The notes beneath the pieces are model-generated. The model was given only the letters and a program-made list of their open reading frames with translations, ran no database searches and was not told the origin of the DNA. Below are positions 18,295-27,576 of a DNA stretch of 64,000 nt, in pieces. This stretch comes from Bacteroidota bacterium. Lineage in GTDB: Bacteria > Bacteroidota > Bacteroidia > 2-12-FULL-35-15. The stretch's first letter is position 1; each line of letters starts with the position of its first letter. Where the stretch lies: NCBI GenBank assembly GCA_025963715.1, contig JAOQAG010000029.1:1-64000 (forward strand), written 5' to 3'. Made by a program: the position numbers and the translations under genes.

Positions 18295-21200
18295 ATGAAA
18301 AAGAATCGTATCAAGTTAGTCGCTTCCTTATCCCTTATAGCTCTTTCTTTTAGCGTAAATGCAAGAGAAAACGTAGGTACAGGAAGTGGTATTACAACTG
18401 CTACTCCCGATGATCAGACGAGATCGGTGATGGCAGGATGTGTACCTGCATCAGCCCGTGTTGATATTGACATTAACAACGTCAGAGCAACACTTCTTAC
18501 CGGTGGTGATATGTGGTGGGACTTAATCAGTGCCCAGTACGAAATTCCTAAAGGGAGCCGTATTAAATCAATCTTTGCCGGTTCCCTTTGGATCGGTGGT
18601 ATTGATGCCGGTAACCAGTTAAAAGTAGCGGCGATGACTTACCGTCAAACAGGTAATGACTACTGGCCGGGACCTTTATCATCCATTGCAACTACCGATG
18701 CGGCAACTTGTTTGGCGTACGATAAATTCTTTAAGATCGACAGAGCAGATGTGGAAGCATACCATAACTGGGTTGTAAACTCAGGTTCAGTTGGTGTGCC
18801 ACCTATCAGCAGTACTGCTTTACAAACCATTATGGAATGGCCAACTCTTGGTCCTGAAGGACAAGCATTGGCTCCATTCTTCGATTACAACGGAGATAAC
18901 TTCTACGATCCTACTGTAGGTGATTATCCTGATTTCGACTTAGTTGGAAACAGAGCTTGTACTGCACGTTTAAAAGGTGACCAGGCGATCTGGTGGGTAT
19001 TCAACGATAAAGGAAATGTGCATACCGAAACAGGTGGTGCAGCCATTGGTTTGGAAATCCAGGCAGAGGCATTTGCATTCCAGACTACGGATGAGATCAA
19101 CGACATGACTTTTTATACTTATAAGATCATCAATAAATCCTCTTTCCAGATCAACAAAACATATTTTGGTGTATGGGTAGATGCCGATTTGGGTGGTTAT
19201 AATGATGACTACGTTGGTTGTGATGCAACAAACGGATTTGGTTACCAATACAACGGCGATGCCGTGGATGAAGGTACAGGCGGAGTATTAGGTTACGGTG
19301 CCAACCCACCGGCTGTTGGGGTTGACTTTTTTGAAGGCCCTTATGCAGATCCTAACTTTATTGCAGATCCTGCCGACAGTACACTGAACGGTGTTGGATA
19401 CGGTGATACCGTTATCGATAACGAGCGTTTGGGTATGGAGCGTTTTATATACTACAATAACAATACAAACCCTATCAACGGGAATCCTGGAATTGCAGGG
19501 AATTTCTACAACTACTTAACCAGTAAATGGAGAGATGGATCATTGATGACTTATGGTGGCGACGCCGTAGGTGCAGGAACTCCTTGTAAATTTGTATTCC
19601 CTGATGATTCCGATCCGCACGGTTGGGGTACACAAGGAATTACCGAAGCCCCATGGAGCGAGTGGCGCGAAAATAACCCCTTTGTCGACAGACGTTTTAT
19701 GCAGTCAGCTGGTCCGTTTACATTAAAACCGGGTGCTGTAAATACTATTACAACAGGTGTTGTATGGGCACGTACAACTCAAGGTGGACCTTTAGCATCT
19801 CTTGCCTTATTAAAAGGTGCTGATAAAAAAGCGCAGTTATTATTCAACAACTGTTTTAAAACATTGGATGGACCTACAGCTCCTGATTTGAAAATTCAGG
19901 AATTGAACCAGGAATTAGTGCTGTACTGGACAAATCCGCTTGGATCAAACAACTATCTTGAAAGATATACAGAAGATCCGGATTTATTGGTGGGTGGTGA
20001 CTCATTGTACCGCTTCCAGGGATATCAGTTATACCAGGTAAAAGATGCAAACGTTTCAGCAACAGATTTATACAATGTTGATAAAGCGCGTTTGGTGTTA
20101 GAGTGTGATAAAAAAGATGGACTTAAACAAATCATAAACTACACATACGATGCAACAATCACAGCCAACGTTCCTCAGGAAATGGTAAATGGATCTGACG
20201 CAGGTGTTGTTCACTCGGTATCAATTAAAACCGATTTATTTGCTACAGGTGATAATGCACTTGTAAATCATAAAACATACTATTATCGTATTGTAGCGTA
20301 TGGCTATAGCCAGACACAGGAGTTCAATCCTTTATTGTTCTCTTACAGCGATTACAAACCATATATTTCCGGACGTAAAAACCAACCGGGTACACCATAT
20401 GCAGGTATTCCGCATATTGTATCTCCTGAGTTGAGCGGAACAGACCAACATTCTGAATACGGTTCCGGAGTTAAATTAAAACGTATTGAAGGACAAGGTA
20501 ACGGTGGAAATGTATTGGATATCACAGCAGGAACAGTTTCTCAGATCCTTGCTTCTCCAAATGGCCGTACATTGTATCCTCAGTATGAAAACGGACGTGG
20601 ACCAATCAGCATTAAAGTGATTGACCCTTTGAACGTACCGGTAAGTGATTTCCGTATCTATTTAACGGATTCAACTACTATGACAAGTTCATCACCAAGC
20701 GTGCCACCGACAAATGGTATTTCTACAAAAGCAAAATGGACATTGGAAAAACTGACAGGCCCGGGTGGTACTGCTGTTGAAACTGTTCATTCCGATGCTA
20801 CGATTGAAATTCCAAATGAGCAGATCATTAATGGACAAAGCAACATTGTTCCTAAATGGGGTATTTCTGTAAATGCAGTATTTGCCTACGGACCAAGTGA
20901 TCCTTCTATCTTAGCAACAACAAACGGCGCTTTATCGGATGCATCTACAATGACATTCGGAGATGATACCAGAAGATGGTTGACTGGTGTGGCTGACGCA
21001 GAAGGACAAGAGGACGACAACTGGATCCGTTCAGGTACTGCCACCTTCACAGATACTCCGGGATATAACGATTTCTTGACTTATGATGATGTTCAGGCGT
21101 ATGAGAAATTCATTAACGGAATGTGGGCACCTTACCGTTTAACAGATAATATTTATCCGGGAACGCCACTTACAAGCAGAGGCGGGCCAGCCTGGGATAA

Positions 21201-22500
21201 ATACAGAACGGTAACATCACTTAAAAATCTTGCAAGTGTTGACGTTGTCTTCACAAAAGATAAATCAAAATGGACACGTTGCCCTGTTATCGAATTACAG
21301 GAAGAAGCCATCTTAGCAATTGGTGGTGCTCAAAAAATGAGCATCCGTAAATCAGCTTCTGTAGATAAAAATGGTAAATCTGCTGGAGAAGCAGGATATA
21401 ATGCACAGGAAGGCGGAACAATCGACAGTATGGGTGTGCAGGTTGCTGCACCTATGGGTATGAGTTGGTTCCCTGGATATGCTATCAACCTTGAAACAGG
21501 TGAGCGTTTGAACATGGCATTCGGTGAGGATTCTTACCTGGCTGCAGAAAACGGTACTGATATGGTATGGAACCCGACTTCACGTACATTCTCTCCTGGA
21601 TTTGACCCTGTATTTGGTGGTAAACATTATATATATGTATTCGGACATAACGCAAATGCATTGTATGCGAATACAGACACACAGTTACCAAACCAGTTGA
21701 AAGATATACCTGCTTACGACAACGGATTGACATTGTACAAATTATACCGTGCGTCTCAGAATACAACTGCAACAACAACTCTTTCCGAAGGATACAAAAG
21801 AGAGATCTATACAGATGCAATGTGGGTGAATATGCCTTTACTTGCGCCTGGACATGATCTGCTTGAAACAGACGTAAAAGTGAGATTACGTGTTACAAAA
21901 CCATACGGAAAATATGGTACAGGTACACAAGTAGCATCAGGATCACTGGTAGTAGGTCAGCATTATTATGTGGAAGCAGGACCTGTAACTCATAACGGTT
22001 TGCTTTATCCTACAGGAACAAGTTTTACTGCTGTCAATAATACATACGTAACTACAGCTATTAATGTATCTGTATTAACTACAACCAACAGATCAAACGG
22101 TATGTATGAGTTTAATACTGCTGATGTTCAAACAACGACTAACCATGCTATGACAGCAAAAGATGCGTTGGCGATCATCAACATTGTTCCGAATCCATAC
22201 TATGCTTACTCCGGTTACGAGAAAACAACACTGGATAACATTGTGAAGATCACGAACATTCCGGCGAAATGTACCATCTCTATTTATACATTGAATGGTA
22301 ACCTTGTAAGACGTTTCAAAAAAGACGATTCCGGTGCTGGTGCTGAAGCAAAAACATCATTGGATTGGGATTTGAAAAACGAAGCACGGATCCCGGTTGC
22401 CAGCGGATTGTACATCATCCACGTAGAAGTACCGGGTGTTGGAGAAAAAATATTAAAATGGTTTGGTGTAATGCGTCCGATAGATATCGAGGCATACTAG
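18295..22500 (+). CDS. Giant secreted protein with T9SS-like C-terminal domain
   Basis: I take ATG at 18295 (MKKNRIKLVASLSLIALSF...) as start because it opens a signal peptide; the longer frame from 18253 puts 14 polar residues before it. The 1401-residue product is mostly beta-rich and of unknown function. The last 90 residues (NIVPNPYYAYSGYE ... TLNGNLVRRF ... GLYIIHVEVPG ... ILKWFGVMRP) resemble a T9SS sorting domain: a PNP motif, an S-IYTLNG strand and a G-Y-I-V strand. Together with a PorV-like gene next door, this suggests export and surface attachment by the type IX system. It is probably the partner of the receptor upstream. Confidence 0.85.
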   Translation: MKKNRIKLVASLSLIALSFSVNARENVGTGSGITTATPDDQTRSVMAGCVPASARVDIDINNVRATLLTGGDMWWDLISAQYEIPKGSRIKSIFAGSLWIGGIDAGNQLKVAAMTYRQTGNDYWPGPLSSIATTDAATCLAYDKFFKIDRADVEAYHNWVVNSGSVGVPPISSTALQTIMEWPTLGPEGQALAPFFDYNGDNFYDPTVGDYPDFDLVGNRACTARLKGDQAIWWVFNDKGNVHTETGGAAIGLEIQAEAFAFQTTDEINDMTFYTYKIINKSSFQINKTYFGVWVDADLGGYNDDYVGCDATNGFGYQYNGDAVDEGTGGVLGYGANPPAVGVDFFEGPYADPNFIADPADSTLNGVGYGDTVIDNERLGMERFIYYNNNTNPINGNPGIAGNFYNYLTSKWRDGSLMTYGGDAVGAGTPCKFVFPDDSDPHGWGTQGITEAPWSEWRENNPFVDRRFMQSAGPFTLKPGAVNTITTGVVWARTTQGGPLASLALLKGADKKAQLLFNNCFKTLDGPTAPDLKIQELNQELVLYWTNPLGSNNYLERYTEDPDLLVGGDSLYRFQGYQLYQVKDANVSATDLYNVDKARLVLECDKKDGLKQIINYTYDATITANVPQEMVNGSDAGVVHSVSIKTDLFATGDNALVNHKTYYYRIVAYGYSQTQEFNPLLFSYSDYKPYISGRKNQPGTPYAGIPHIVSPELSGTDQHSEYGSGVKLKRIEGQGNGGNVLDITAGTVSQILASPNGRTLYPQYENGRGPISIKVIDPLNVPVSDFRIYLTDSTTMTSSSPSVPPTNGISTKAKWTLEKLTGPGGTAVETVHSDATIEIPNEQIINGQSNIVPKWGISVNAVFAYGPSDPSILATTNGALSDASTMTFGDDTRRWLTGVADAEGQEDDNWIRSGTATFTDTPGYNDFLTYDDVQAYEKFINGMWAPYRLTDNIYPGTPLTSRGGPAWDKYRTVTSLKNLASVDVVFTKDKSKWTRCPVIELQEEAILAIGGAQKMSIRKSASVDKNGKSAGEAGYNAQEGGTIDSMGVQVAAPMGMSWFPGYAINLETGERLNMAFGEDSYLAAENGTDMVWNPTSRTFSPGFDPVFGGKHYIYVFGHNANALYANTDTQLPNQLKDIPAYDNGLTLYKLYRASQNTTATTTLSEGYKREIYTDAMWVNMPLLAPGHDLLETDVKVRLRVTKPYGKYGTGTQVASGSLVVGQHYYVEAGPVTHNGLLYPTGTSFTAVNNTYVTTAINVSVLTTTNRSNGMYEFNTADVQTTTNHAMTAKDALAIINIVPNPYYAYSGYEKTTLDNIVKITNIPAKCTISIYTLNGNLVRRFKKDDSGAGAEAKTSLDWDLKNEARIPVASGLYIIHVEVPGVGEKILKWFGVMRPIDIEAY

Positions 22501-22559
22501 TCAGGTTAATGTTTTAAATTTCAATGTAGATAATATAGAATTTATATAAAATAACAATT

Positions 22560-23639
22560 ATGAAAAAATATTATAAACTATTCGTTCCGGTTGCTGTTGC
22601 AGGTTTGTTCATGATCCCTGCGAGCACTTATGCAGGAAATCCTGATCGTGTTGGACAGGCCGGTGCAACTGAGTTATTAATTAATCCATGGGCACGCAGC
22701 AGCGGATGGGCAGGTGCCAACACTGCAGGTATAAAAGGTTTGGAGGCAATGAACTCTAACGTTGCCGGTATTGCTTTTACACGTAAAACAGAATTAATGT
22801 TTGACCGTACCCAATGGTTAAAAGGAACGGATATCAATATCAACTCTTTTGGTTTGACACAACATGTCGGCGAAACAGGAGCTATCGGTTTATCCATTAT
22901 GTCAATGGATTTCGGAGATATTCCTATCACAACAGTTGATCAGCCGGAAGGTGGATTGGGAACATATTCTCCACAATTCCTGAACATCGGTTTATCGTAT
23001 GCAAAAGGATTTTCCGATAACATCTACGGAGGTATGACCTTACGTGTGATCACTGAAAAAACTGCAAGTGTGAGCGCCAGAGGTATTGCTTTGGATGCGG
23101 GAATCCAGTACATCGCAGGAAAATACGACCAGTTAAAATTTGGTATTTCCCTGAAAAATGTTGGGCCACGTATGAAATTCAGCGGCGACGGTTTATCTTT
23201 CAAAACACCGGTTCCTTCTGCAACAAACTCTGCAAGCTTAATGACGGTTGAGCAACGTGCTGCAACATTTGAGCTTCCATCCCAACTGAACATTGGTGCG
23301 GGTTATGATTTTTATTTAAGCAAAGACAGCGTTAAAATGAAAACAAACCGTATCACTGCAATGGGAACATTTACATCCAATTCATTTTCAAAAGATGAAT
23401 TTAAATTGGGTGTTGAATACGGCTGGAAAAATATGCTGATGTTGCGCGTTGGATACTGCTATGAAAAAGGCATTACTTCAAAAGCCGACAGAACAACTGT
23501 ATTTACAGGACCAAGCGCAGGATTTACAGTAGAAATTCCATTTGGTAAAAATAAATCCACATTTGGTATTGATTACTCCTACCGTGATACAGACCCATTC
23601 CAGGGAGTACACACGTTAGGTGTTAGGATCAATTTATAA
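22560..23639 (+). CDS. PorV/PorQ-family outer-membrane protein
   Basis: The 359-residue protein starts with a signal peptide (PASTYAG). It then shows the family pattern of an early GATELLINPWARSSGWAGAN region (landmarks GQAGATELL and SSGWAGA), NVAGIAF, and repeated amphipathic strands ending in GVRINL. PorV shuttles T9SS cargo to the attachment complex; paralogues sit beside individual cargo genes. Its place right after the giant T9SS-like protein supports a dedicated role for that cargo. A terminator follows. Confidence 0.87.
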   Translation: MKKYYKLFVPVAVAGLFMIPASTYAGNPDRVGQAGATELLINPWARSSGWAGANTAGIKGLEAMNSNVAGIAFTRKTELMFDRTQWLKGTDININSFGLTQHVGETGAIGLSIMSMDFGDIPITTVDQPEGGLGTYSPQFLNIGLSYAKGFSDNIYGGMTLRVITEKTASVSARGIALDAGIQYIAGKYDQLKFGISLKNVGPRMKFSGDGLSFKTPVPSATNSASLMTVEQRAATFELPSQLNIGAGYDFYLSKDSVKMKTNRITAMGTFTSNSFSKDEFKLGVEYGWKNMLMLRVGYCYEKGITSKADRTTVFTGPSAGFTVEIPFGKNKSTFGIDYSYRDTDPFQGVHTLGVRINL

Positions 23640-23668
23640 TTTTTTATATATTTGTTTAAAATAAGTAA

Positions 23669-23699
23669 AAGAGAGTCCCGCAATAGCGGGATTCTCTTT
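23669..23699 (+). terminator. Terminator after the PorV-like gene
   Basis: GAGAGTCCCGC (23671-23681) pairs with GCGGGATTCTC (23686-23696) around AATA with one G-T wobble, then TTTC. It closes the 9-kb receptor block before greA. Confidence 0.85.
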
Positions 23700-23733
23700 C
23701 TGCTTTAATTAGTAGTAACAAAAAACAATTACG

Positions 23734-24207
23734 ATGTCGAACATTTCTTATTTTACAGAAGAAGGATTAAAGAGATTAAAAGATGAATTACATCATTTAA
23801 AATTTCAGGAGCGCTCTTCTATTTCGCGCCAGATAGCGGAAGCAAGGGATAAAGGAGATTTGTCTGAAAACGCAGAATATGATGCAGCGAAAGAAGCGCA
23901 AGGATTGCTGGAACTGAAGATCTCTAAATTGGAAGAAGTGATGAACAATGCCCGCCTGATTGACGAATCGCAGCTGGACATGTCCAAAGCATTGATCCTT
24001 TCAAAAGTAAAGATCAAAAACATGGCAAACGGTTCCACCATGTGCTATACACTTGTAGCAGAAAATGAAGCGGATCTGAAAGCGGGGAAGATCTCAGTAG
24101 ATTCGCCGATCGGCAAAGGTTTGCTGGGTAAAAAAGTAGGAGAAAAAGCGGAAATTAAAATTCCTTCCGGATTAATTCAATTTGAGATCGTAGAGATCTC
24201 CCGATAA
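23734..24207 (+). CDS. greA: Transcription elongation factor GreA
   Basis: The 157-residue protein has an N-terminal coiled coil containing ARDKGDLSENAEYDAAKEAQ (the acidic tip Asp/Glu pair that acts in the RNA polymerase secondary channel) and a C-terminal FKBP-like domain (SPIGKGLLGKKVGE). It helps stalled polymerase cleave backtracked RNA. Length and motifs are standard. Only 4 nt separate it from the HIT gene, so they form one operon. Confidence 0.97.
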   Translation: MSNISYFTEEGLKRLKDELHHLKFQERSSISRQIAEARDKGDLSENAEYDAAKEAQGLLELKISKLEEVMNNARLIDESQLDMSKALILSKVKIKNMANGSTMCYTLVAENEADLKAGKISVDSPIGKGLLGKKVGEKAEIKIPSGLIQFEIVEISR

Positions 24208-24211
24208 ATAT

Positions 24212-24604
24212 ATGGCGAGCATTTTTACAAAGATCATTAAGGGGGAGATCCCGGGTTATAAAATAGCAGAGAATGATAAATTCCTTGCTTTCCTGGATGT
24301 TTTTCCATTGGTGCATGGCCATGTATTGGTTGTTCCTAAAAAGGAGATTGATTATATTTTTGATCTAGAAGATGCCGACCTTGCGGAGATGATCGTTTTT
24401 GCAAAAAAAGTGGCAAAAGCAATAAAGCTGGCAGTGCCTTGCAAACGTGTCGGCATGAGCGTGATCGGGCTGGAAGTGCCGCATGCGCATATTCACCTGG
24501 TGCCTATGAATACGGCGGACGATGTAAATTTTACGCGCCCGAAGATCAAGCCGACACCGGAGGAATTATCCGAAATGGCGGAGAAAATAAAATCTAAATT
24601 ATAA
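24212..24604 (+). CDS. HIT family nucleotide hydrolase
   Basis: The 130-residue cytosolic protein carries the histidine triad HAHIHLV (His-x-His-x-His) preceded by VPH, plus the N-terminal FTKIIKGEIPGYKI and GHVLVVPKKE of the HinT/HIT branch. These enzymes hydrolyse nucleoside phosphoramidates or related nucleotides. It is co-transcribed with greA and followed by a terminator. Confidence 0.93.
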   Translation: MASIFTKIIKGEIPGYKIAENDKFLAFLDVFPLVHGHVLVVPKKEIDYIFDLEDADLAEMIVFAKKVAKAIKLAVPCKRVGMSVIGLEVPHAHIHLVPMNTADDVNFTRPKIKPTPEELSEMAEKIKSKL

Positions 24605-24620
24605 AGATTGATTTTTGCAG

Positions 24621-24649
24621 ATCGTGTTTTAGAACACGATTTTTTTTTT
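24621..24649 (+). terminator. greA-HIT operon terminator
   Basis: ATCGTGTT (24621-24628) pairs with AACACGAT (24633-24640), followed by nine or more Ts. Confidence 0.88.
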
Positions 24650-24713
24650 GAAATATTGAAAAAAGGTCATATTATAATAAAAATGTTGTTTTTACAATAT
24701 TCACAAACAGTAT

Positions 24714-24794
24714 TGTCATCCCGGGCTTGACCCGGGATCTGCCAATTAAATACCGCTACTATTTATGAGATCCCGGGTCAAGCCCGGGATGACA
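24714..24794. repeat. Perfect 27-bp inverted repeat
   Basis: Arms 24714-24740 and 24768-24794 (with CCCGGGCTTGACCCGGGATC) are exact reverse complements with a 27-nt loop. Each arm itself contains CCCGGG palindromes. It lies between the greA-HIT terminator and the convergent ruvC gene. Confidence 0.9.
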
Positions 24795-24863
24795 GCACAA
24801 GAAAGTATTTCTATTTCCATCGCAACATTATTCCACAACATAACCAAAAAAATAAAAAACCGA

Positions 24864-25424
24864 TCAGGCTTTTTTATTGGGGTTATCCGCCAGGAAAGCT
24901 TTCCAACCTGTATATTCTTTTTTACCACCGGCCGGTTTTCGTTGAAAATGATGACAAACCGCAGCAGCCAATCCATCGGTAGCATCAAGGAATTCGGGTG
25001 TTTCTTTGAAATTCAGCAGGCTTTTCAACATGGCGGCTACTTGTTCTTTCGAAGCATTTCCGCTGCCGGTGATCGATTGTTTTATTTTTTTAGGAGAATA
25101 TTCCTGGATCGGGAGGTTGCGTGATAGGGCGCCTGCAATGGCCACACCCTGTGCTCTGCCAAGCTTCAGCATCGACTGCACATTTTTTCCAAAGAAAGGC
25201 GCTTCGATCGACATTTCATCGGGTTTGTATTGCTCGATCAGGGAAACCACGCAATCAAATATTTTTTGAAGTTTTAATGCATGATCGCCTACTTTTTCCA
25301 GGCGTAAAACACCCATTACCACCAATTCCATTTTGGTGCCTTTAACGTGAATGATCCCGTAGCCCATCACATTTGTTCCGGGGTCGATGCCTAATACTAT
25401 TTTATCTGTTGCAATAGCCGACAT
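24864..25424 (-). CDS. ruvC: Crossover junction endodeoxyribonuclease RuvC
   Basis: ATG at 25424 gives 186 residues, close to the family length; an upstream in-frame start at 25472 would add 16 unconserved residues and overlap the divergent gene. RuvC resolves Holliday junctions with RuvAB. The RNase-H-fold acidic residues are visible in LGIDPGT, MSIEAPFFGKN and LDATDGLAAAVCH, along with KIKQSITGSGNASKEQV for DNA contact. A short Lys-rich C-terminal tail is extra. Confidence 0.96.
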   Translation of the reverse strand: MSAIATDKIVLGIDPGTNVMGYGIIHVKGTKMELVVMGVLRLEKVGDHALKLQKIFDCVVSLIEQYKPDEMSIEAPFFGKNVQSMLKLGRAQGVAIAGALSRNLPIQEYSPKKIKQSITGSGNASKEQVAAMLKSLLNFKETPEFLDATDGLAAAVCHHFQRKPAGGKKEYTGWKAFLADNPNKKA

Positions 25425-25450
25425 AACGGGTCTTTTTGCTAATATTGTTG

Positions 25451-26416
25451 ATGAATATGAATGCTGCTCCAACGAATCGTGCTTACAAAGTTATAAGTCT
25501 TTTGATAAAGGCGGGCATTTTAATTTTGTCATTTTGGTATGTGTTTTATAAGCTGAAAAGCACCACTGCGCAGGTGGATTTTACATCGGTTTTAAAACAA
25601 TCGGATCTAACATTATTGATTGTTACGTTTTGCCTGATGTTTGTGAACTGGGGGCTGGAAGCATTGAAATGGAAATTGCTGATTGCGCCGCTCGAAAACA
25701 TTACTTTTTTTACCGCTTTTAAATCCGTTTTTGCAGGTGTAACAGTCAGTATTTTTATGCCGAACAGGATTGGAGAATTTGCAGGGCGCATTTTTTTTCT
25801 GGAGAAGGCCGGTAAAGTAGAAGCAACGTTGAAAAATTTTGCAGGAAGCATTGTGCAGTTGTGCATCACTATAATTGCAGGTGTTTCTGCTTTTTTTATA
25901 TTCTTTCGTTCCGGAAATAAAACAGGCGTACCAATTGCAATACAGCCGTCCTTGATTGCGGTTTTTTTTTTAATGGCAGTGATTGCATTGCTATTATTGC
26001 TGAACCTCTTGTATAAATACCGTGCACGCTTTTCAATCAAAATTCAATCTTACTTAAATGCGGTTTACAACATTTCCGGTAAGGAGCTGGCGCTGATTTT
26101 TATATTGTCGTTGCTGCGTTATCTTGTATTTTTATTCCAGTATTATTTGGTGCTGCGGGCGCTGCATGTAGATGTGGATGTTGTAACGGGCGGGATGCTG
26201 ATCGCGATCGTGTTTTTGATCACTTCGGTGATCCCAAGCTTTGCGCTAACGGAGGTTGTTACACGTGGCGCAGTAGCAGTTACACTTTTTGCAGGTGTTA
26301 CAACCAATGAAACTGGAGTGATTGCCGCATCTTTTATTGTGTGGGTCATTAACCTGGCGATTCCTGCATTGGCTGGGAGTTTATTTATAGGAAAAATGAA
26401 ATTTTTTAAATCCTGA
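25451..26416 (+). CDS. Lysylphosphatidylglycerol-synthase-TM / UPF0104 family membrane protein
   Basis: The longer frame opens with TTG at 25436; ATG at 25451 is preferred and gives 321 residues. About eight TM segments and the family pattern (WGLEALKWKLLI, FMPNRIGEFAGRIFFLEK, ALTEVVTRGAVAV) mark the flippase-like TM domain. It lacks the C-terminal transferase of MprF, so it may move a lipid or glycolipid. The glycosyltransferase gene begins 3 nt after its stop, and the two probably work on the same lipid-linked product. Confidence 0.88.
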   Translation: MNMNAAPTNRAYKVISLLIKAGILILSFWYVFYKLKSTTAQVDFTSVLKQSDLTLLIVTFCLMFVNWGLEALKWKLLIAPLENITFFTAFKSVFAGVTVSIFMPNRIGEFAGRIFFLEKAGKVEATLKNFAGSIVQLCITIIAGVSAFFIFFRSGNKTGVPIAIQPSLIAVFFLMAVIALLLLLNLLYKYRARFSIKIQSYLNAVYNISGKELALIFILSLLRYLVFLFQYYLVLRALHVDVDVVTGGMLIAIVFLITSVIPSFALTEVVTRGAVAVTLFAGVTTNETGVIAASFIVWVINLAIPALAGSLFIGKMKFFKS

Positions 26417-26418
26417 AC

Positions 26419-27570
26419 ATGTTTTTATTTGTTGTAAAAATTGTAGCACTTATTACAGCGGTGTTGTGTATCCTTTACACAGCGCTGATCGCAAGGTATT
26501 GTTACGGCTGGATCAAAACAAGATCACCGGGGAATAAAAATAATTTTCCTGTTACAATTGCAGTAATTGTTGCTGCGCGAAATGAAGAAAAAAATATTGC
26601 AGAATGCCTGGATAAACTGCTTGCACAAACATATCCGGCAGCAAATGTGGAGATCATTGTGATGGATGATCATTCTACAGACCTTACCGGGATGGTGATA
26701 CAGCGTTATACTGAAAAATACCGGAACGTAAAATTAATATCGTTAGCAGAAACATCGGGGAAGAAAAATGCAATTGCTGCAGCCATCGCGGTAACGCAGG
26801 CCGAACTGATCGTAACAACGGATGCGGATTGTACAATGGGAAAAAACTGGCTGGAAACAATTGTCGGTTTTTATTCGGCAACAGATAGTAAAATGATTGT
26901 GGCGCCGGTAGCATTTACGAAGCCTGTTTCCGTGTTTGAAAAAATGCAAAGCCTGGAATTTATGGCGCTGATGGGAAGCACGGCCGGATCGCTTTATTTT
27001 AATGCCGCTATTTTATGTAATGGCGCTAACCTGGCCTACACACGGGCTGTATTTAATGAACTGAATGGTTTTTCGGGGATTGATGGCGGCGCTTCGGGCG
27101 ATGATGTGCTGCTGATGTATAAAATTGCTGAAAAATACCCGGAAAAGATCCGCTTTTTAAAGGATGCAGAAGCAATTGTATACACACCTGCAAAAAAGAC
27201 ATTCAGTGAATTTATGAATCAGCGGAAACGCTGGGCATCAAAAGGATTTGGAGCAATGAACCCGGCAACACGAATGGTTTCGGTGCTGGTGTATTCCGTT
27301 AGCTTTATGCTGCTTTTTATGGGCTTTCTGACAGGTTTTGCGGCGCTTAAATCAGCTGTCTATTTACCTTTTTTTGAATTTTGTCTTATTATGACCGGAA
27401 TAAAATGCATAATTGACTTTTTGTTGTTATTTTTAGCAGCCTCTTTTTTTAAGAGAAAACATGAACTATTTCTTTTTCTTCCTGAGCAGCTCCTTTACAT
27501 GTTGTATGTAGTGGTGGTGGGTATGCTTGGAAGTACCGGTAAATACGAATGGAAGGGGCGCAAGTTTTAA
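26419..27570 (+). CDS. Membrane-bound family 2 glycosyltransferase
   Basis: The 383-residue protein has an N-terminal TM segment and a GT-A domain (about 45-280) with AARNEEKNIAECL, a MDDHSTD nucleotide-sugar site, TTDADC (DxD-type metal site), a catalytic GASGDD and the QRKRW (QxxRW) motif of processive-type enzymes. Three or more C-terminal TM segments follow. It likely transfers a sugar to a lipid or growing glycan at the inner membrane. It sits between a flippase-like protein and a permease, all closely spaced. Confidence 0.92.
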   Translation: MFLFVVKIVALITAVLCILYTALIARYCYGWIKTRSPGNKNNFPVTIAVIVAARNEEKNIAECLDKLLAQTYPAANVEIIVMDDHSTDLTGMVIQRYTEKYRNVKLISLAETSGKKNAIAAAIAVTQAELIVTTDADCTMGKNWLETIVGFYSATDSKMIVAPVAFTKPVSVFEKMQSLEFMALMGSTAGSLYFNAAILCNGANLAYTRAVFNELNGFSGIDGGASGDDVLLMYKIAEKYPEKIRFLKDAEAIVYTPAKKTFSEFMNQRKRWASKGFGAMNPATRMVSVLVYSVSFMLLFMGFLTGFAALKSAVYLPFFEFCLIMTGIKCIIDFLLLFLAASFFKRKHELFLFLPEQLLYMLYVVVVGMLGSTGKYEWKGRKF

Positions 27571-27576
27571 AACTAT

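Noticed and set aside
24621-24660. Long T-run considered as an assembly artefact
   Set aside because: It follows a perfect 8-bp stem in the position of a normal intrinsic terminator.
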